Below, one piece after another: positions 1-9,149 of a DNA stretch of 64,000 nt. Source of the stretch: Tunicatimonas pelagia (GTDB taxonomy: Bacteria; Bacteroidota; Bacteroidia; Cytophagales; Cyclobacteriaceae); assembly GCF_030506325.1 (NCBI RefSeq), contig NZ_CP120683.1, positions 5,770,501 through 5,834,500 on the forward strand, in the 5' to 3' direction. A program made the position numbers and the translations under genes. The notes beneath the pieces are model-generated. The model did not search any database. It was not told where the DNA came from and was given only the letters and a program-made list of their open reading frames with translations. Within the stretch, counting starts at the first letter, position 1; each line of letters starts with the position of its first letter.

Positions 1-1205
1 TGAGTAACACTATCCTGCGATACGTACTGCCAGTGCCGATCTCCGTTAATCACGTAGGTATTTTCGTGCTGAGAGAGTAAGTTTCTTAGCCACTCACCTT
101 CGGTTTGAAAGGATGCGTTGGAGTGGTTGTCGGTTTTATTTTTCCGGTCGGGCCCCACCACCGGGGTAGCGGAAATTACAACCTTAAACGTAGCATCCGA
201 TTCTGACAGCGTTTGCGTAAGCCAGTGTTTCTGTTGCTGACCGAGAATCGTTTTGCCTTCGCCATCGGGAGCTTGGTTGGCACTGCGGTACTCCCGCCCC
301 TCTAGCAGCCACACTTGCAAATCCTTTCCCCAGCGAACGGTTCGGTAGGGAAGCTCCTTCATCGGAACATTCTCTTCCCAAATCACCAAGCCCTCGGCGT
401 AGGACAACTCCCCGTAATCGGATGTTTGCGCGTGAGAGTCATCGGAAAGCAAGTCATGATCGTCTTTGATAAAGTAGGTAGGTGTTTCTCGGAAGAAATT
501 GACTAGCGAGGGCCAACCGTTGATGGCGTGCCACTTGTGTCGGGCTTTCTCAGGATTGGTAGCCGACGGCCCAGGTTTATCGTAGTACACATAATCACCG
601 GTTTGCACAAAGAAATCGGGAGCTAACTCTGCCATGCTCAGGTAGGTTTTAAATCCGGCTACCGAATCATCGTAGCTCCAAAAGTATTGACAGGTAGAGG
701 AGGTAAATGATACTGGAGCCGCCACCGTATCGGCCGGGGGAGTGCGAAAAATTCCGCTTATTGTGGCTATGTTTTCATCGGACTGCTGCGCTTTTCCTTC
801 TAGTTTAATGGTGTACTGGGTATCTGGAGTTAATCCTTCCAGAGGAATATGTACCGTGTGGTCTTCCTTTGCTTCAGCTACCAACCACTCTGAAGTCTCG
901 CTAGACTGATCGCTTTCTACTATCACGCGAACGTAGCCGTCAGCACCTCGCACTGCACCATCCATTTCATCTACAGGCATATTCTCATCAAAATTAATTG
1001 GATGGCGAAATACCTTGGGTTTCCGCTGGTGAACTACCGGATTTGGTTTTTTCTGACCGCACAAGCGTGTCCAGACAATGGCATCAGTAGACGTGAGTTC
1101 TGAAATTCGGAAACCGTTAGTGAAATAGACTTCTTGAGCGTAACTCAATTGAAAACTAGCTACTGCTAAAAGGCTGGTGAAGTAAATGTAAAATAACTGC
1201 TTCAT
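1..1205 (-). CDS. PhoD-like alkaline phosphatase, C-terminus cut by window edge
   Basis: Translating the minus strand from ATG at 1205 gives 401 open codons running off the left edge. An N-terminal signal peptide (about residues 1-23, ending SYAQ) points to export. Residues 24-155 look like the beta-sandwich that precedes the catalytic domain in PhoD-type phosphatases. The metallophosphoesterase part shows TGDYVYYD (202-209), KDDHD (247-251) and NGDRHWQ (387-393), matching the metal-binding blocks of the family. Members cleave phosphomonoesters or diesters outside the cytoplasm. The ATG overlaps the TGA of the upstream esterase gene (ATGA), so the two are very probably co-translated. The remaining C-terminus lies outside the window. 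Confidence 0.88.
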   Translation of the reverse strand, partial: MKQLFYIYFTSLLAVASFQLSYAQEVYFTNGFRISELTSTDAIVWTRLCGQKKPNPVVHQRKPKVFRHPINFDENMPVDEMDGAVRGADGYVRVIVESDQSSETSEWLVAEAKEDHTVHIPLEGLTPDTQYTIKLEGKAQQSDENIATISGIFRTPPADTVAAPVSFTSSTCQYFWSYDDSVAGFKTYLSMAELAPDFFVQTGDYVYYDKPGPSATNPEKARHKWHAINGWPSLVNFFRETPTYFIKDDHDLLSDDSHAQTSDYGELSYAEGLVIWEENVPMKELPYRTVRWGKDLQVWLLEGREYRSANQAPDGEGKTILGQQQKHWLTQTLSESDATFKVVISATPVVGPDRKNKTDNHSNASFQTEGEWLRNLLSQHENTYVINGDRHWQYVSQDSVT

Positions 1206-2473
1206 TGCTTGGTAGTAATTGTCCCAAATTCTTCAAAATACTCAAGGTAGGGATTTAAAATAGAATCGTACTGATAGTGCGTGTGCGGATTTTGATTATA
1301 CGTTTTGGTGCGCTCTTTTCCGTAAAAGTGCCAATCACAAAAATCGTAGAGGGCGAGCCAGTCCTCCTGGTTTTGGTTATGGCCACCATTGCGCCAGTGT
1401 AAGGCCAGATTATCCGGTTTTCCGTAGGCATCAAAAATCGGTTGGGCTGCCAAATGAGTGAGCTGCGTGCCGTAGGGGTTAGCCCAGTAATCTTGGCGGG
1501 CGTGTAGGTTCACCAAAGCCCGAGGGGCAATCAGCATCTTAGCAAAGTGGGCGTCAAAGGGCAGGTAAGCCACACTATCCACAAACTGAAATAGTGAGTC
1601 GGTAAACCAATAATGGTGGCGTTCTTCAGCTACCGACAGGGTTTGAGGCTTCTGATCAGGATCAAAGTACCGCCAGCTTCCGGTGCCACCGCTACCCGAT
1701 GAGTTGGGAGCCGTTACGGCAATGCGCTCGTCGTAGATGCCAGCACAAAGGGCTGTCTTTCCTCCTCTTGAATGACCAGTTACTGCAACCTTATCTGCAT
1801 GAACGTAAGGTTGCTTTTCGAGCCAGTCAATAATAATGCTGTACATCCAGGCCCAGGCAGCCGTGTTTTCCCAGGTATGGTTGGGGTACAAAGCTAGTAC
1901 ACCAGTATCTCGGTTATCGGGCTTATCGGCAGCTACGTCTTCCCGAATAAACTTCACAAAAACATAACCGCGCTCAATAGCCTCTTTGGTAGCAAATTGC
2001 TGAATTTTATCTCTTCCTTTCTTTTGGTACTGCGCTTCTTTTCGCGGATTCTGCATATCGCTCAGATCAAATAAGAAGCGGTCGTTCTTAATAATCACCG
2101 GAAATGAGCCTTCTCGCCGGGGAATAACCGCACCTACCCGAACGGAAACCTGCTTGCCATTTTTATGCAGGATAAATTGTAGGGTTTGCTGAATGGCAGC
2201 ACTATCGGGAAGATACTTTTCATCAGTAACTTCTACTTCTACCTTATCTAAACTACGGTGGTCGGGCATTGCGCCGTACTGGTAGCGAGTGAGTATTTGT
2301 TTAAGGTGCGGACGGTGCGCTTCCCACTCAGATGCTGAGATAGTTCTGTTGTCCGCTCGTAAAGGATTAGGCAAAGTAGAATGGTACTCAATTGGGGAAC
2401 TCGGAGAACGGCACCCTACCCAAGCTGCTAGTAAACATAAGCTAGCCGATCCAATAATCCATCGTTCACTCAT
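1202..2473 (-). CDS. CE15-like (glucuronyl esterase-type) alpha/beta hydrolase lipoprotein
   Basis: The 423-aa protein begins with a hydrophobic signal ending in a cysteine at residue 21 (WVGC, a loose lipobox), suggesting an exported lipoprotein. It has the nucleophile elbow GHSRGGKTA (233-241, Ser235), a following APNSSGSGGTGSWR segment (255-268) and a C-terminal GGHNQNQEDW block (363-372) with the likely catalytic His365. This layout is that of bacterial CE15 carbohydrate esterases, which cut ester links between glucuronoxylan and lignin; many distant members have unknown substrates. The segment that carries Glu in fungal CE15 enzymes has Ser here, so the acid residue must be elsewhere. 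First gene of a two-gene unit with the PhoD-like phosphatase. Confidence 0.75.
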   Translation of the reverse strand: MSERWIIGSASLCLLAAWVGCRSPSSPIEYHSTLPNPLRADNRTISASEWEAHRPHLKQILTRYQYGAMPDHRSLDKVEVEVTDEKYLPDSAAIQQTLQFILHKNGKQVSVRVGAVIPRREGSFPVIIKNDRFLFDLSDMQNPRKEAQYQKKGRDKIQQFATKEAIERGYVFVKFIREDVAADKPDNRDTGVLALYPNHTWENTAAWAWMYSIIIDWLEKQPYVHADKVAVTGHSRGGKTALCAGIYDERIAVTAPNSSGSGGTGSWRYFDPDQKPQTLSVAEERHHYWFTDSLFQFVDSVAYLPFDAHFAKMLIAPRALVNLHARQDYWANPYGTQLTHLAAQPIFDAYGKPDNLALHWRNGGHNQNQEDWLALYDFCDWHFYGKERTKTYNQNPHTHYQYDSILNPYLEYFEEFGTITTKQ

Positions 2474-2646
2474 AATGCAAGTATATTGAAAATGATGGTT
2501 ATTTAGCGACTACTTCTGCCAAATCTGGTAAAGCGGCTAAGCTTACCCGATAAAATTTTAGTTGGGTGGAATAGTTTTGCTGGTTAAGTCGTTACTTAAT
2601 TCGATATTTGCATTTCGCACAGTCAGACCACATTGAATAAAAAATA

Positions 2647-5229
2647 TTGAAACCAACTTCATCCGTATCAATCAGGCAAATAGTTGTGATCGGGCTTTGT
2701 ATCTCAACCGTCGGTTTTTCAGCTTGTAAAGTTGAGCAAATTGCGGCTACCCAGCCGACCAATATAGATAATCCTAACGTAGAATCAGACTCAGTGGCGA
2801 CCGAACTATTGCTAGAGATGGAAGAAGTCGTTGCTCTTCCCTACCAAGCCGCCGAGGCTCGCGAACACGATTTGCTACATACTAAACTAGAGGTGCGTTT
2901 TGATTGGGATAAGCACTACCTTCACGGTAAAGCCACGCTTCAATTAAAACCGTATTTCTATCCTCAGTCCACCGTAAATTTAGATGCTAAAGGCTTCGAT
3001 ATTCACGCCGTTCATTTACTGAAAGGCGACCCAAGCCAGCCACAACCACTGTCGTACGAATACGATAGCTTGATTCTTCAGATCGCTTTAGACAAAACCT
3101 ATTCGCGTGATGAGTCTTATCTACTGGTCATTGATTATACGGCTAAGCCCGACGAGTTTGAAGCTGGCGGAAGCGAGGCCATTAAATCGGATAAAGGGTT
3201 GTATTTTATCGATGAACCCTCGCCTCAAATCTGGACGCAGGGCGAAACCGAAGCTAGTTCGCGTTGGTTCCCCACCATTGATACCCCCAATGAACGTTGC
3301 ACGCAAGAAATGTTTATTACGGTAGATAACCGCTACGTGACGCTATCGAATGGAACATTAGTGTATTCGCAGGTTGATGAAGAGAGTGAGCCGGTACCTT
3401 TACGAACGGACTATTGGAAAATGGATCAACCGCACGCGCCTTACTTATTTATGATGGCTGTGGGAGAGTTTGCGGTAGTAGAAGACCAGTGGAATGAAAT
3501 GTCGGTTAACTATTATATTGATTCGGCTTACGCGGCTTACGCCGACGATATTTTTGGTCGAACTCCCGAGATGCTTTCGTTCTTTTCCGAAAAACTAGGA
3601 GTAAAATATCCCTGGTCTAAGTACGCTCAGGTAATTGTACAGGACTTTGTTTCGGGAGCGATGGAGAATACTACCGCTTCGGTTTTTTATGATGCCTTGC
3701 TGGTAGATGACCGCGAATTGCTAGACAATCATTGGGATGATATTATCGCCCATGAGCTATTTCATCACTGGTTTGGCGATCTGGTCACCTGCGAGTCTTG
3801 GGCCAACCTTCCGCTGAACGAGTCGTTCGCTACTTACAGCGAGTACCTCTGGAGTGAGCATTACTACGGAAAGGATGAAGCGGAGTACGACCGCTGGGAA
3901 AAACTACAAAACTATCTGTCGGAAGCCGAAGGTAAAAAAGTTGACCTGATTCGCTATCGCTACGCAGATAAGGAGGATATGTTCGATCGGCACTCCTACG
4001 ATAAAGGTAGCCTAATACTGCATATGCTACGCAACTACGTGGGCGACGAAGCCTTCTTCGCTGCCCTTGAGCTGTACTTGACCCGCCACGCCTATACTTC
4101 AGTAGAAATCCACGACTTACGAATAGCATTTGAGGAAGTGACCGGGCAGGATTTGAACTGGTTTTTCAATCAGTGGTTTCTGAATTCTGGCCATCCGGTA
4201 TTTGATATACAGCAAGGCTTTGGAGATGGGCAATTGACACTTACTATTACGCAACTTCAGGATACTGAAACGGCGCCAATCTACCAGATTCCGATTACGG
4301 TAGATGTATGGGTAAATGATAAACGAAGTAGCTACGAACTATGGATTAATGAGCCGTATCAAGAATTTACGATTGCTGCTGACACAACCCCACAGCTAGT
4401 ACTCTTTGATGCCGAAGGAGCACTATTAGCTGAGGTCTACCACAATAAGTCGGAGGAAGAATGGGCGTATCAATTTCGTAATACTAATCATTTTATGCAC
4501 CAATTGACCAGCTTGCAGACGTTGGTCAACGATTCTACTGCTACAGTTACTCCGGTAATCTTAACCGAAGCTTTAGACGATGATTTCTGGATGATCCGGC
4601 GACTTGCCATCAATGCTTTGGAAGACCAGCTGAGCGGTAGTGACAGTACGCTGCTACTGAAAATTGAGAGGCTAGCCCGTAACGATGAGAAATCATTGCT
4701 GAGGGCCGATGCTATTAATGCGTTGGCTACTATCAATGCTGAACATTATCAAAACTTATTTCAGCAGGCACTACAAGATTCTAGTTACGCCGTAATAGGT
4801 ACGGCCATTGCTGCTTACGCTAAAACTTCGGCACCTGATAAATCTGCTCGCTTTGCACCTTTCCAAGCGTTTACTAATTTCAATACGGTAATGGCTTTAG
4901 CCGACTACTTTGTGTCTGAAGGGGTGGCCGGTCAGTACCCTTGGTTTGAAGAAAAGACGGCTCAGGTTTCGGATGAGACATTATACTATTTTCTAAACTA
5001 TTTAGCGCAGTATTTAGTCGCAACCAACGATCCGTCATCCACTCAACAGGGCATTCAACTGTTGGCTGATCGGGCGCGTAATCATCCGCAATATTACATT
5101 CGGCTTACGGCTTACCGCGGACTGCTATTTTTTAGCGATCAGCCCGAAGTTAATGAAATGTTACAGACTATTCGAGACGCGGAGCAAGACGAGCGGCTCA
5201 AGGCTTTGTACCAATCAAGCGGTTACTAA
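2647..5229 (+). CDS. M1 family metallopeptidase (aminopeptidase N-like) lipoprotein
   Basis: 860 aa. The start is TTG: an in-frame TAA at 2638 lies just upstream and no ATG or GTG lies between it and the lipoprotein signal, whose lipobox FSAC ends at Cys27. The M1 signature is complete: GAMEN exopeptidase motif at 337-341, zinc site HELFH at 369-373 with Glu392 as third ligand in the NESFA segment. After the catalytic domain the C-terminal third (about 610-860) is helical and HEAT-like, as in aminopeptidase N relatives. It probably trims N-terminal residues from peptides at the cell envelope. It stands alone, divergent from the esterase/phosphatase pair. A possible -7 box (TAGTTTTG, 2572-2579) lies upstream but lacks a clear -33. 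Confidence 0.92.
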   Translation: MKPTSSVSIRQIVVIGLCISTVGFSACKVEQIAATQPTNIDNPNVESDSVATELLLEMEEVVALPYQAAEAREHDLLHTKLEVRFDWDKHYLHGKATLQLKPYFYPQSTVNLDAKGFDIHAVHLLKGDPSQPQPLSYEYDSLILQIALDKTYSRDESYLLVIDYTAKPDEFEAGGSEAIKSDKGLYFIDEPSPQIWTQGETEASSRWFPTIDTPNERCTQEMFITVDNRYVTLSNGTLVYSQVDEESEPVPLRTDYWKMDQPHAPYLFMMAVGEFAVVEDQWNEMSVNYYIDSAYAAYADDIFGRTPEMLSFFSEKLGVKYPWSKYAQVIVQDFVSGAMENTTASVFYDALLVDDRELLDNHWDDIIAHELFHHWFGDLVTCESWANLPLNESFATYSEYLWSEHYYGKDEAEYDRWEKLQNYLSEAEGKKVDLIRYRYADKEDMFDRHSYDKGSLILHMLRNYVGDEAFFAALELYLTRHAYTSVEIHDLRIAFEEVTGQDLNWFFNQWFLNSGHPVFDIQQGFGDGQLTLTITQLQDTETAPIYQIPITVDVWVNDKRSSYELWINEPYQEFTIAADTTPQLVLFDAEGALLAEVYHNKSEEEWAYQFRNTNHFMHQLTSLQTLVNDSTATVTPVILTEALDDDFWMIRRLAINALEDQLSGSDSTLLLKIERLARNDEKSLLRADAINALATINAEHYQNLFQQALQDSSYAVIGTAIAAYAKTSAPDKSARFAPFQAFTNFNTVMALADYFVSEGVAGQYPWFEEKTAQVSDETLYYFLNYLAQYLVATNDPSSTQQGIQLLADRARNHPQYYIRLTAYRGLLFFSDQPEVNEMLQTIRDAEQDERLKALYQSSGY

Positions 5230-5269
5230 AAATTTAAGTGGATTTTTTCCAATTTCTTTTCAGCTATCA

Positions 5270-5300
5270 TTTGAATATATAGAAAAAGACCTTACTTTTG
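5270..5300 (+). promoter_or_regulatory. Promoter of the tRNA-Tyr/Gly/Thr-tuf unit
   Basis: TTTG (5270-5273), a 19-nt spacer and TACTTTTG (5293-5300) match the Bacteroidota primary-sigma consensus TTTG-N19-21-TAnnTTTG. It sits 66 nt ahead of the first tRNA. An 8-bp inverted repeat starts inside the -7 element: TTTTGCCC (5296-5303) pairs with GGGCAAAA (5320-5327). Confidence 0.8.
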
Positions 5301-5365
5301 CCCTTCCATTAAAAATAGTGGGCAAAAATCTGATTTTACTGCTATTTATATACATGGAATTTTCG

Positions 5366-5446
5366 GGGGAGATTCCAGAGCGGTCAAATGGGACGGACTG
5401 TAAATCCGTTGCTTCGGCTTCGAAGGTTCGAATCCTTCTCTCCCCA
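5366..5446 (+). tRNA. tRNA-Tyr (GTA)
   Basis: Acceptor arms GGGGAGA (5366-5372) and TCTCCCC (5439-5445) pair fully; discriminator A5446. Anticodon loop CTGTAAA between ACGGA and TCCGT gives anticodon GTA (5400-5402). A variable arm (class II) and a TTCGAAT T-loop are present. CCA is not encoded. First gene of the tRNA-tuf unit. Confidence 0.96.
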
Positions 5447-5524
5447 CTGATAAAATCTGAATGAGAGGCGAATTTTTCTAGCGAGGTTGGTGTTAGCTCA
5501 GATACTTGTATAATGATTAATGAC

Positions 5525-5556
5525 TGATGAGTAATGAATACAGCCATTAATCATCA
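5525..5556 (+). repeat. Imperfect inverted repeat in tRNA-Tyr/Gly spacer
   Basis: GATGAGTAATG (5526-5536) faces CATTAATCATC (5545-5555) with one mismatch and an 8-nt loop. The same TAATGATTAATGA-like words recur in the next tRNA spacer. Confidence 0.7.
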
Positions 5557-5560
5557 CTAA

Positions 5561-5633
5561 GCGGGAGTAGCTCAATTGGTAGAGCGACAGCCTTCCAAGC
5601 TGTAGGTTGAGGGTTCGAGACCCTTCTCCCGCT
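5561..5633 (+). tRNA. tRNA-Gly (TCC)
   Basis: Acceptor GCGGGAG (5561-5567) pairs with CTCCCGC (5626-5632), discriminator T5633 as usual for glycine. Anticodon stem ACAGC/GCTGT encloses CTTCCAA, anticodon TCC (5594-5596). CCA is not encoded. Confidence 0.96.
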
Positions 5634-5639
5634 CACTTT

Positions 5640-5722
5640 AATGATTAATGTGACAGTGATTAACGACTAATTAAATTAGACTTCATTATTCACTACTCAT
5701 TAATCATCAATCATTATTTAGA
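5640..5722 (+). repeat. AT-rich spacer with TAATGATTAATG words in both orientations
   Basis: The 92-nt spacer between tRNA-Gly and tRNA-Thr begins with TAATGATTAATG and ends with CATTAATCATCAATCATTA, the same word family in opposite orientation. It could fold over tRNA processing sites. No gene is visible. Confidence 0.6.
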
Positions 5723-5725
5723 GCT

Positions 5726-5797
5726 GCCGACGTAGCTCAGGGGTAGAGCGCTTCCTTGGTAAGGAAGAGGTCACGAGTTCAAATCTCGTCGTTGGCT
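5726..5797 (+). tRNA. tRNA-Thr (GGT)
   Basis: Acceptor GCCGACG (5726-5732) pairs with CGTTGGC (5790-5796, one G-T pair). Anticodon loop TTGGTAA between CTTCC and GGAAG gives GGT (5758-5760). It lies 67 nt upstream of tuf, recalling the thrU-tyrU-glyT-thrT-tufB unit of E. coli. CCA is not encoded. Confidence 0.96.
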
Positions 5798-5864
5798 CAA
5801 ACGTTTACAGAGGTTTTACCTCTTAGATTTCGTTACATTTTGATCACTGAAACTGTTTTTTAAC

Positions 5865-7052
5865 ATGGCTAAAGAAACCTTTGACCGTTCCAAACCGCAC
5901 TTAAATATCGGTACTATCGGTCACGTTGACCACGGTAAAACAACGTTAACTGCTGCTATCACCACCGTACTGGCCGGGAAAGGTCTAGCAGAACTAAAAG
6001 ACTTTGCGTCTATCGATAATGCTCCGGAAGAAAAAGAACGGGGTATTACCATCAACACTTCTCACGTTGAGTACCAAACTGAGAACCGTCACTACGCTCA
6101 CGTTGACTGCCCCGGTCACGCTGACTACGTAAAGAACATGGTTACTGGAGCGGCTCAAATGGATGGTGCTATTTTAGTAGTAGCAGCTACTGATGGACCA
6201 ATGCCTCAAACCCGCGAGCATATCCTATTAGCTCGTCAGGTTGGTGTACCGGCTATCGTAGTATTTATGAACAAGGTAGACTTGGTAGATGATGCTGAGC
6301 TACTGGAGCTGGTAGAAATGGAAATCCGCGAATTGCTTTCTTTCTACGAATTCCCTGGCGATGATATTCCGGTAATTCAGGGCTCGGCACTGGGCGCATT
6401 GAACGGCGAATCTCAGTGGGTTGAGAAAGTTGATGAGCTAATGAGCGCGGTAGATGAGTATATTCCAATGCCTGAGCGTTTGGTTGATCTTGACTTTCTA
6501 ATGCCCGTTGAAGATGTATTCTCAATTACTGGGCGAGGAACAGTAGCTACTGGCCGTATCGAGCGAGGAGTAATCAACTCGGGTGATGCAGTTGATATCT
6601 TAGGTATGGGAGCTGAAAACTTGAAGTCTACTGTAACTGGGGTTGAGATGTTCCGTAAGATTCTTGATCGTGGTGAAGCCGGTGATAACGTTGGTTTGCT
6701 ACTGCGTGGTATTGAGAAAACACAAATCCGTCGCGGAATGGTAATTGCCAAGCCGGGTTCAGTTACTCCTCACGCGAAATTCAAAGCTGAGGTATACGTT
6801 CTTTCTAAGGAAGAAGGTGGTCGCCACACTCCTTTCTTTAAGAAATATCGTCCTCAATTTTACTTCCGTACTACTGACGTAACTGGTGAGATTACATTAC
6901 CTGACAATGTTGAGATGGTAATGCCTGGTGATAACGTTTCTATCACGGTAGAATTGATTTCGCCGGTAGCGATGGAAAAAGGACTACGCTTTGCGATTCG
7001 TGAAGGTGGACGTACGGTAGGTGCGGGTCAGGTAACTGAAATTACTGATTAA
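5865..7052 (+). CDS. tuf: Elongation factor Tu
   Basis: 395 aa, full length. EF-Tu is the GTPase that brings aminoacyl-tRNA to the ribosomal A site. Visible GTPase motifs: P-loop GHVDHGKT (19-26), the DCPGH motif of switch II and NKVD for guanine recognition, followed by the two beta-barrel domains. The gene sits between tRNA-Thr and tRNA-Trp, so one transcript from the promoter at 5270 would carry the factor and several of its tRNA partners. No second tuf copy follows fusA in this window. Confidence 0.99.
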   Translation: MAKETFDRSKPHLNIGTIGHVDHGKTTLTAAITTVLAGKGLAELKDFASIDNAPEEKERGITINTSHVEYQTENRHYAHVDCPGHADYVKNMVTGAAQMDGAILVVAATDGPMPQTREHILLARQVGVPAIVVFMNKVDLVDDAELLELVEMEIRELLSFYEFPGDDIPVIQGSALGALNGESQWVEKVDELMSAVDEYIPMPERLVDLDFLMPVEDVFSITGRGTVATGRIERGVINSGDAVDILGMGAENLKSTVTGVEMFRKILDRGEAGDNVGLLLRGIEKTQIRRGMVIAKPGSVTPHAKFKAEVYVLSKEEGGRHTPFFKKYRPQFYFRTTDVTGEITLPDNVEMVMPGDNVSITVELISPVAMEKGLRFAIREGGRTVGAGQVTEITD

Positions 7053-7056
7053 ATTA

Positions 7057-7107
7057 GAAATATGAGATGTGAGATATGAAAGTTTCATATTTCACATTTC
7101 TCATTTC
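7057..7107 (+). repeat. Long hairpin between tuf and tRNA-Trp
   Basis: Left arm 7057-7081 and right arm 7083-7107 are 25 nt each and pair at 21 Watson-Crick and two G-T positions, with only two mismatches and almost no loop. It begins 5 nt after the tuf stop and ends 5 nt before tRNA-Trp. No U-tract follows, so an RNA processing or mRNA 3'-end-protection role fits better than a terminator. Confidence 0.8.
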
Positions 7108-7111
7108 CCAA

Positions 7112-7184
7112 ACGGGTGTAGCTCAGCTGGTAGAGCAACGGTCTCCAAAACCGTAGGTCGTGAGTTCGAATCTTACCGCCCGTG
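7112..7184 (+). tRNA. tRNA-Trp (CCA)
   Basis: Acceptor ACGGGTG (7112-7118) pairs with CGCCCGT (7177-7183, one T-G), discriminator G7184. Anticodon stem ACGGT/ACCGT encloses CTCCAAA, anticodon CCA. The order tuf, tRNA-Trp, secE is also known in other bacterial phyla. Confidence 0.96.
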
Positions 7185-7203
7185 CTAAAATGAAGCGTTC
7201 ACT

Positions 7204-7395
7204 ATGAATAATGTTGTTGAATTTATCCGAGCCTCTTACCAAGAGATGAGCGAAAAGGTTACTTGGCCTTCTTATTCATCATTGCAAAGGAGTTCGTTTC
7301 TAGTACTGGTAGCTTCATTAATCTTTGCATTACTGATTGGAGTCATTGATCTCGGCTTTGAAAATGCGATGAAGTGGTTTTATAACGCATTCTAA
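7204..7395 (+). CDS. secE: Preprotein translocase subunit SecE
   Basis: 63 aa, the short single-span form of SecE. The amphipathic N-terminus contains the conserved KVTWPS segment (residues 18-23); one membrane helix spans about 30-52. SecE clamps SecY in the SecYEG channel. It lies 19 nt after tRNA-Trp and 16 nt before nusG, the near-universal secE-nusG order. Confidence 0.95.
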   Translation: MNNVVEFIRASYQEMSEKVTWPSYSSLQRSSFLVLVASLIFALLIGVIDLGFENAMKWFYNAF

Positions 7396-7411
7396 AAAAC
7401 GCTGAACGATT

Positions 7412-7996
7412 ATGGTCGATCCAAAATGGTATGTGATCCGTGCAGTAAGCGGAAAAGAGCGTAAGGTTCGGGAGTACCTCGAGCACGAGATCAAAGTGAA
7501 CAAGTTAGAAGAGTTTGTACCTCAGGTGATTATTCCGTCGGAGAAGGTGATGGAAATGCGAAACGGTAAAAAGCGGGTGCGGGAGCGTCAGTTTTTTCCG
7601 GGATATATTCTGGTGTCGGCTGATTTGAAGAATGGAGAAGTGCTGCACATGATTAATAATGTGCCCAATGTAATTGGGTTTTTGAGTGCCAAGGGAACAA
7701 GTACAGCCCGTTCACAAGAGCCACCTGTGCCTTTGCGTGAATCAGAGATTAATCGCATTTTAGGTCGAGTTGACGAGGCGGAGGAAGAGGATATTAAAAT
7801 GGATACCCCGTACATAGTGGGTGAAGAGGTGAAGGTAATGGATGGGCCATTTAGCGGGTTCATCGGTAACATTGAAGAGATTTTTGAAGAGCGCCGGAAG
7901 TTGAAAGTGATGGTGAAGATATTTGGCCGTAACACTCCGGTAGAGCTTAATTATATGCAAGTTGAAAAAGTAGATAATAGCGGTAACAATGGCTAA
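7412..7996 (+). CDS. nusG: Transcription termination/antitermination factor NusG
   Basis: 194 aa. The N-terminal NGN domain begins with [12 protein letters not shown] and contains the [10 protein letters not shown] segment that docks on RNA polymerase. A C-terminal KOW domain (about 140-185, [16 protein letters not shown]) follows; KOW domains of this family contact S10 or Rho. The stop overlaps the rplK start by 8 nt, so the two are translationally coupled. Confidence 0.97.
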   Translation: MVDPKWYVIRAVSGKERKVREYLEHEIKVNKLEEFVPQVIIPSEKVMEMRNGKKRVRERQFFPGYILVSADLKNGEVLHMINNVPNVIGFLSAKGTSTARSQEPPVPLRESEINRILGRVDEAEEEDIKMDTPYIVGEEVKVMDGPFSGFIGNIEEIFEERRKLKVMVKIFGRNTPVELNYMQVEKVDNSGNNG

Positions 7997-8429
7997 AGAA
8001 ATAAGCGGATACTTAAAACTACAGATTCGCGGTGGGCAAGCAAATCCATCCCCTCCCGTAGGTCCAGCCCTAGGTAGTAAGGGATTGAATATCATGGAGT
8101 TCTGTAAGCAATTTAATGCACGAACCCAAGATAAGCCCGGGCAATTACTTCCGGTACTAGTAACAATTTATACCGACAAGTCTTTTGACTTTGTAATCAA
8201 GACTCCTCCTGCTGCGGCTCTGCTAATGCAAGCTGCCAAGCTGAAGAAGGGATCGGCTGAGCCTAACCGGGCTAAAGTAGGCAGCGTTACTTGGGATCAA
8301 GTGAAAGAAATTGCTGAAACCAAGATGCCCGATTTAAATGCATTTAAAGTAGAGTCGGCGATGAAAATGGTAGCTGGCACTGCTCGGAGTATGGGGTTAA
8401 GAGTAACTGGAAAAGCTCCTTGGGCGTAA
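7989..8429 (+). CDS. rplK: 50S ribosomal protein L11
   Basis: 146 aa. L11 forms the base of the L7/L12 stalk and binds 23S rRNA at the GTPase-associated centre. The proline-rich [20 protein letters not shown] stretch at the N-terminus, the hinge bound by thiostrepton-type drugs in other bacteria, is intact. ATG overlaps the end of nusG. Confidence 0.98.
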   Translation: MAKEISGYLKLQIRGGQANPSPPVGPALGSKGLNIMEFCKQFNARTQDKPGQLLPVLVTIYTDKSFDFVIKTPPAAALLMQAAKLKKGSAEPNRAKVGSVTWDQVKEIAETKMPDLNAFKVESAMKMVAGTARSMGLRVTGKAPWA

Positions 8430-8445
8430 TAAATTAGTTGAACAC

Positions 8446-9144
8446 ATGGCGAAGCTAGGAAAAAAACAACAAGATGTACTGAAGAAATACGACCTTACCC
8501 AGTCTTATTCTCTTCAAGAAGCTACTGAAATTGTTAAAGATATTACTACTACTAAGTTTGATGCTTCGGTAGATATAGACGTGAATTTGGGTGTAGACCC
8601 CCGCAAAGCCGACCAAATGGTTCGGGGTGTGGTGGCACTACCGCATGGTACCGGCAAGGAGGTAAAAGTATTAGTGCTTTGTACTCCTGAAAAAGAGGCT
8701 GAAGCGAAAGAAGCTGGTGCTGATTACGTCGGGTTAGACGAATACATTCAGAAGATTGAAGGAGGTTGGACTGATGTGGATGTTATTGTTACCATGCCTA
8801 CTGTAATGGCAAAAGTGGGACGCTTGGGTAGAGTATTAGGCCCACGTGGGTTAATGCCTAACCCGAAGGCGGGTACGGTAACGATGGACATTGGAAAAGC
8901 CGTGCAGGATGTGAAAGCTGGTAAGATTGACTTTAAAGTTGATAAGTTTGGTATTATCCACGCTAGCATCGGAAAAGCTTCTTTTGACCAAGAGAAATTA
9001 GTAGCTAACGCTACCGAGATGATTCAGACCATTAATCGGTTGAAGCCTTCTTCAGCAAAAGGAACTTATTTCAAGAGCATTTCATTATCGAGCACTATGA
9101 GCAAAGGAGTGCCCGTAGACAAAAACACCGTTCCAGGTATATAA
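8446..9144 (+). CDS. rplA: 50S ribosomal protein L1
   Basis: 232 aa, normal length. L1 builds the mobile stalk next to the E site and in many bacteria represses its own L11-L1 mRNA. The signature segment [20 protein letters not shown] is complete. It lies 16 nt after rplK and 5 nt before rplJ. I see no obvious L1-binding mimic in the short rplK leader, which lies inside nusG. Confidence 0.98.
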   Translation: MAKLGKKQQDVLKKYDLTQSYSLQEATEIVKDITTTKFDASVDIDVNLGVDPRKADQMVRGVVALPHGTGKEVKVLVLCTPEKEAEAKEAGADYVGLDEYIQKIEGGWTDVDVIVTMPTVMAKVGRLGRVLGPRGLMPNPKAGTVTMDIGKAVQDVKAGKIDFKVDKFGIIHASIGKASFDQEKLVANATEMIQTINRLKPSSAKGTYFKSISLSSTMSKGVPVDKNTVPGI

Positions 9145-9149
9145 TAGTT

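Noticed and set aside
5153-5547. Frames of 95-103 codons on both strands across tRNA-Tyr
   Set aside because: They contain the tRNA itself and the end of the M1 peptidase gene; not genes.
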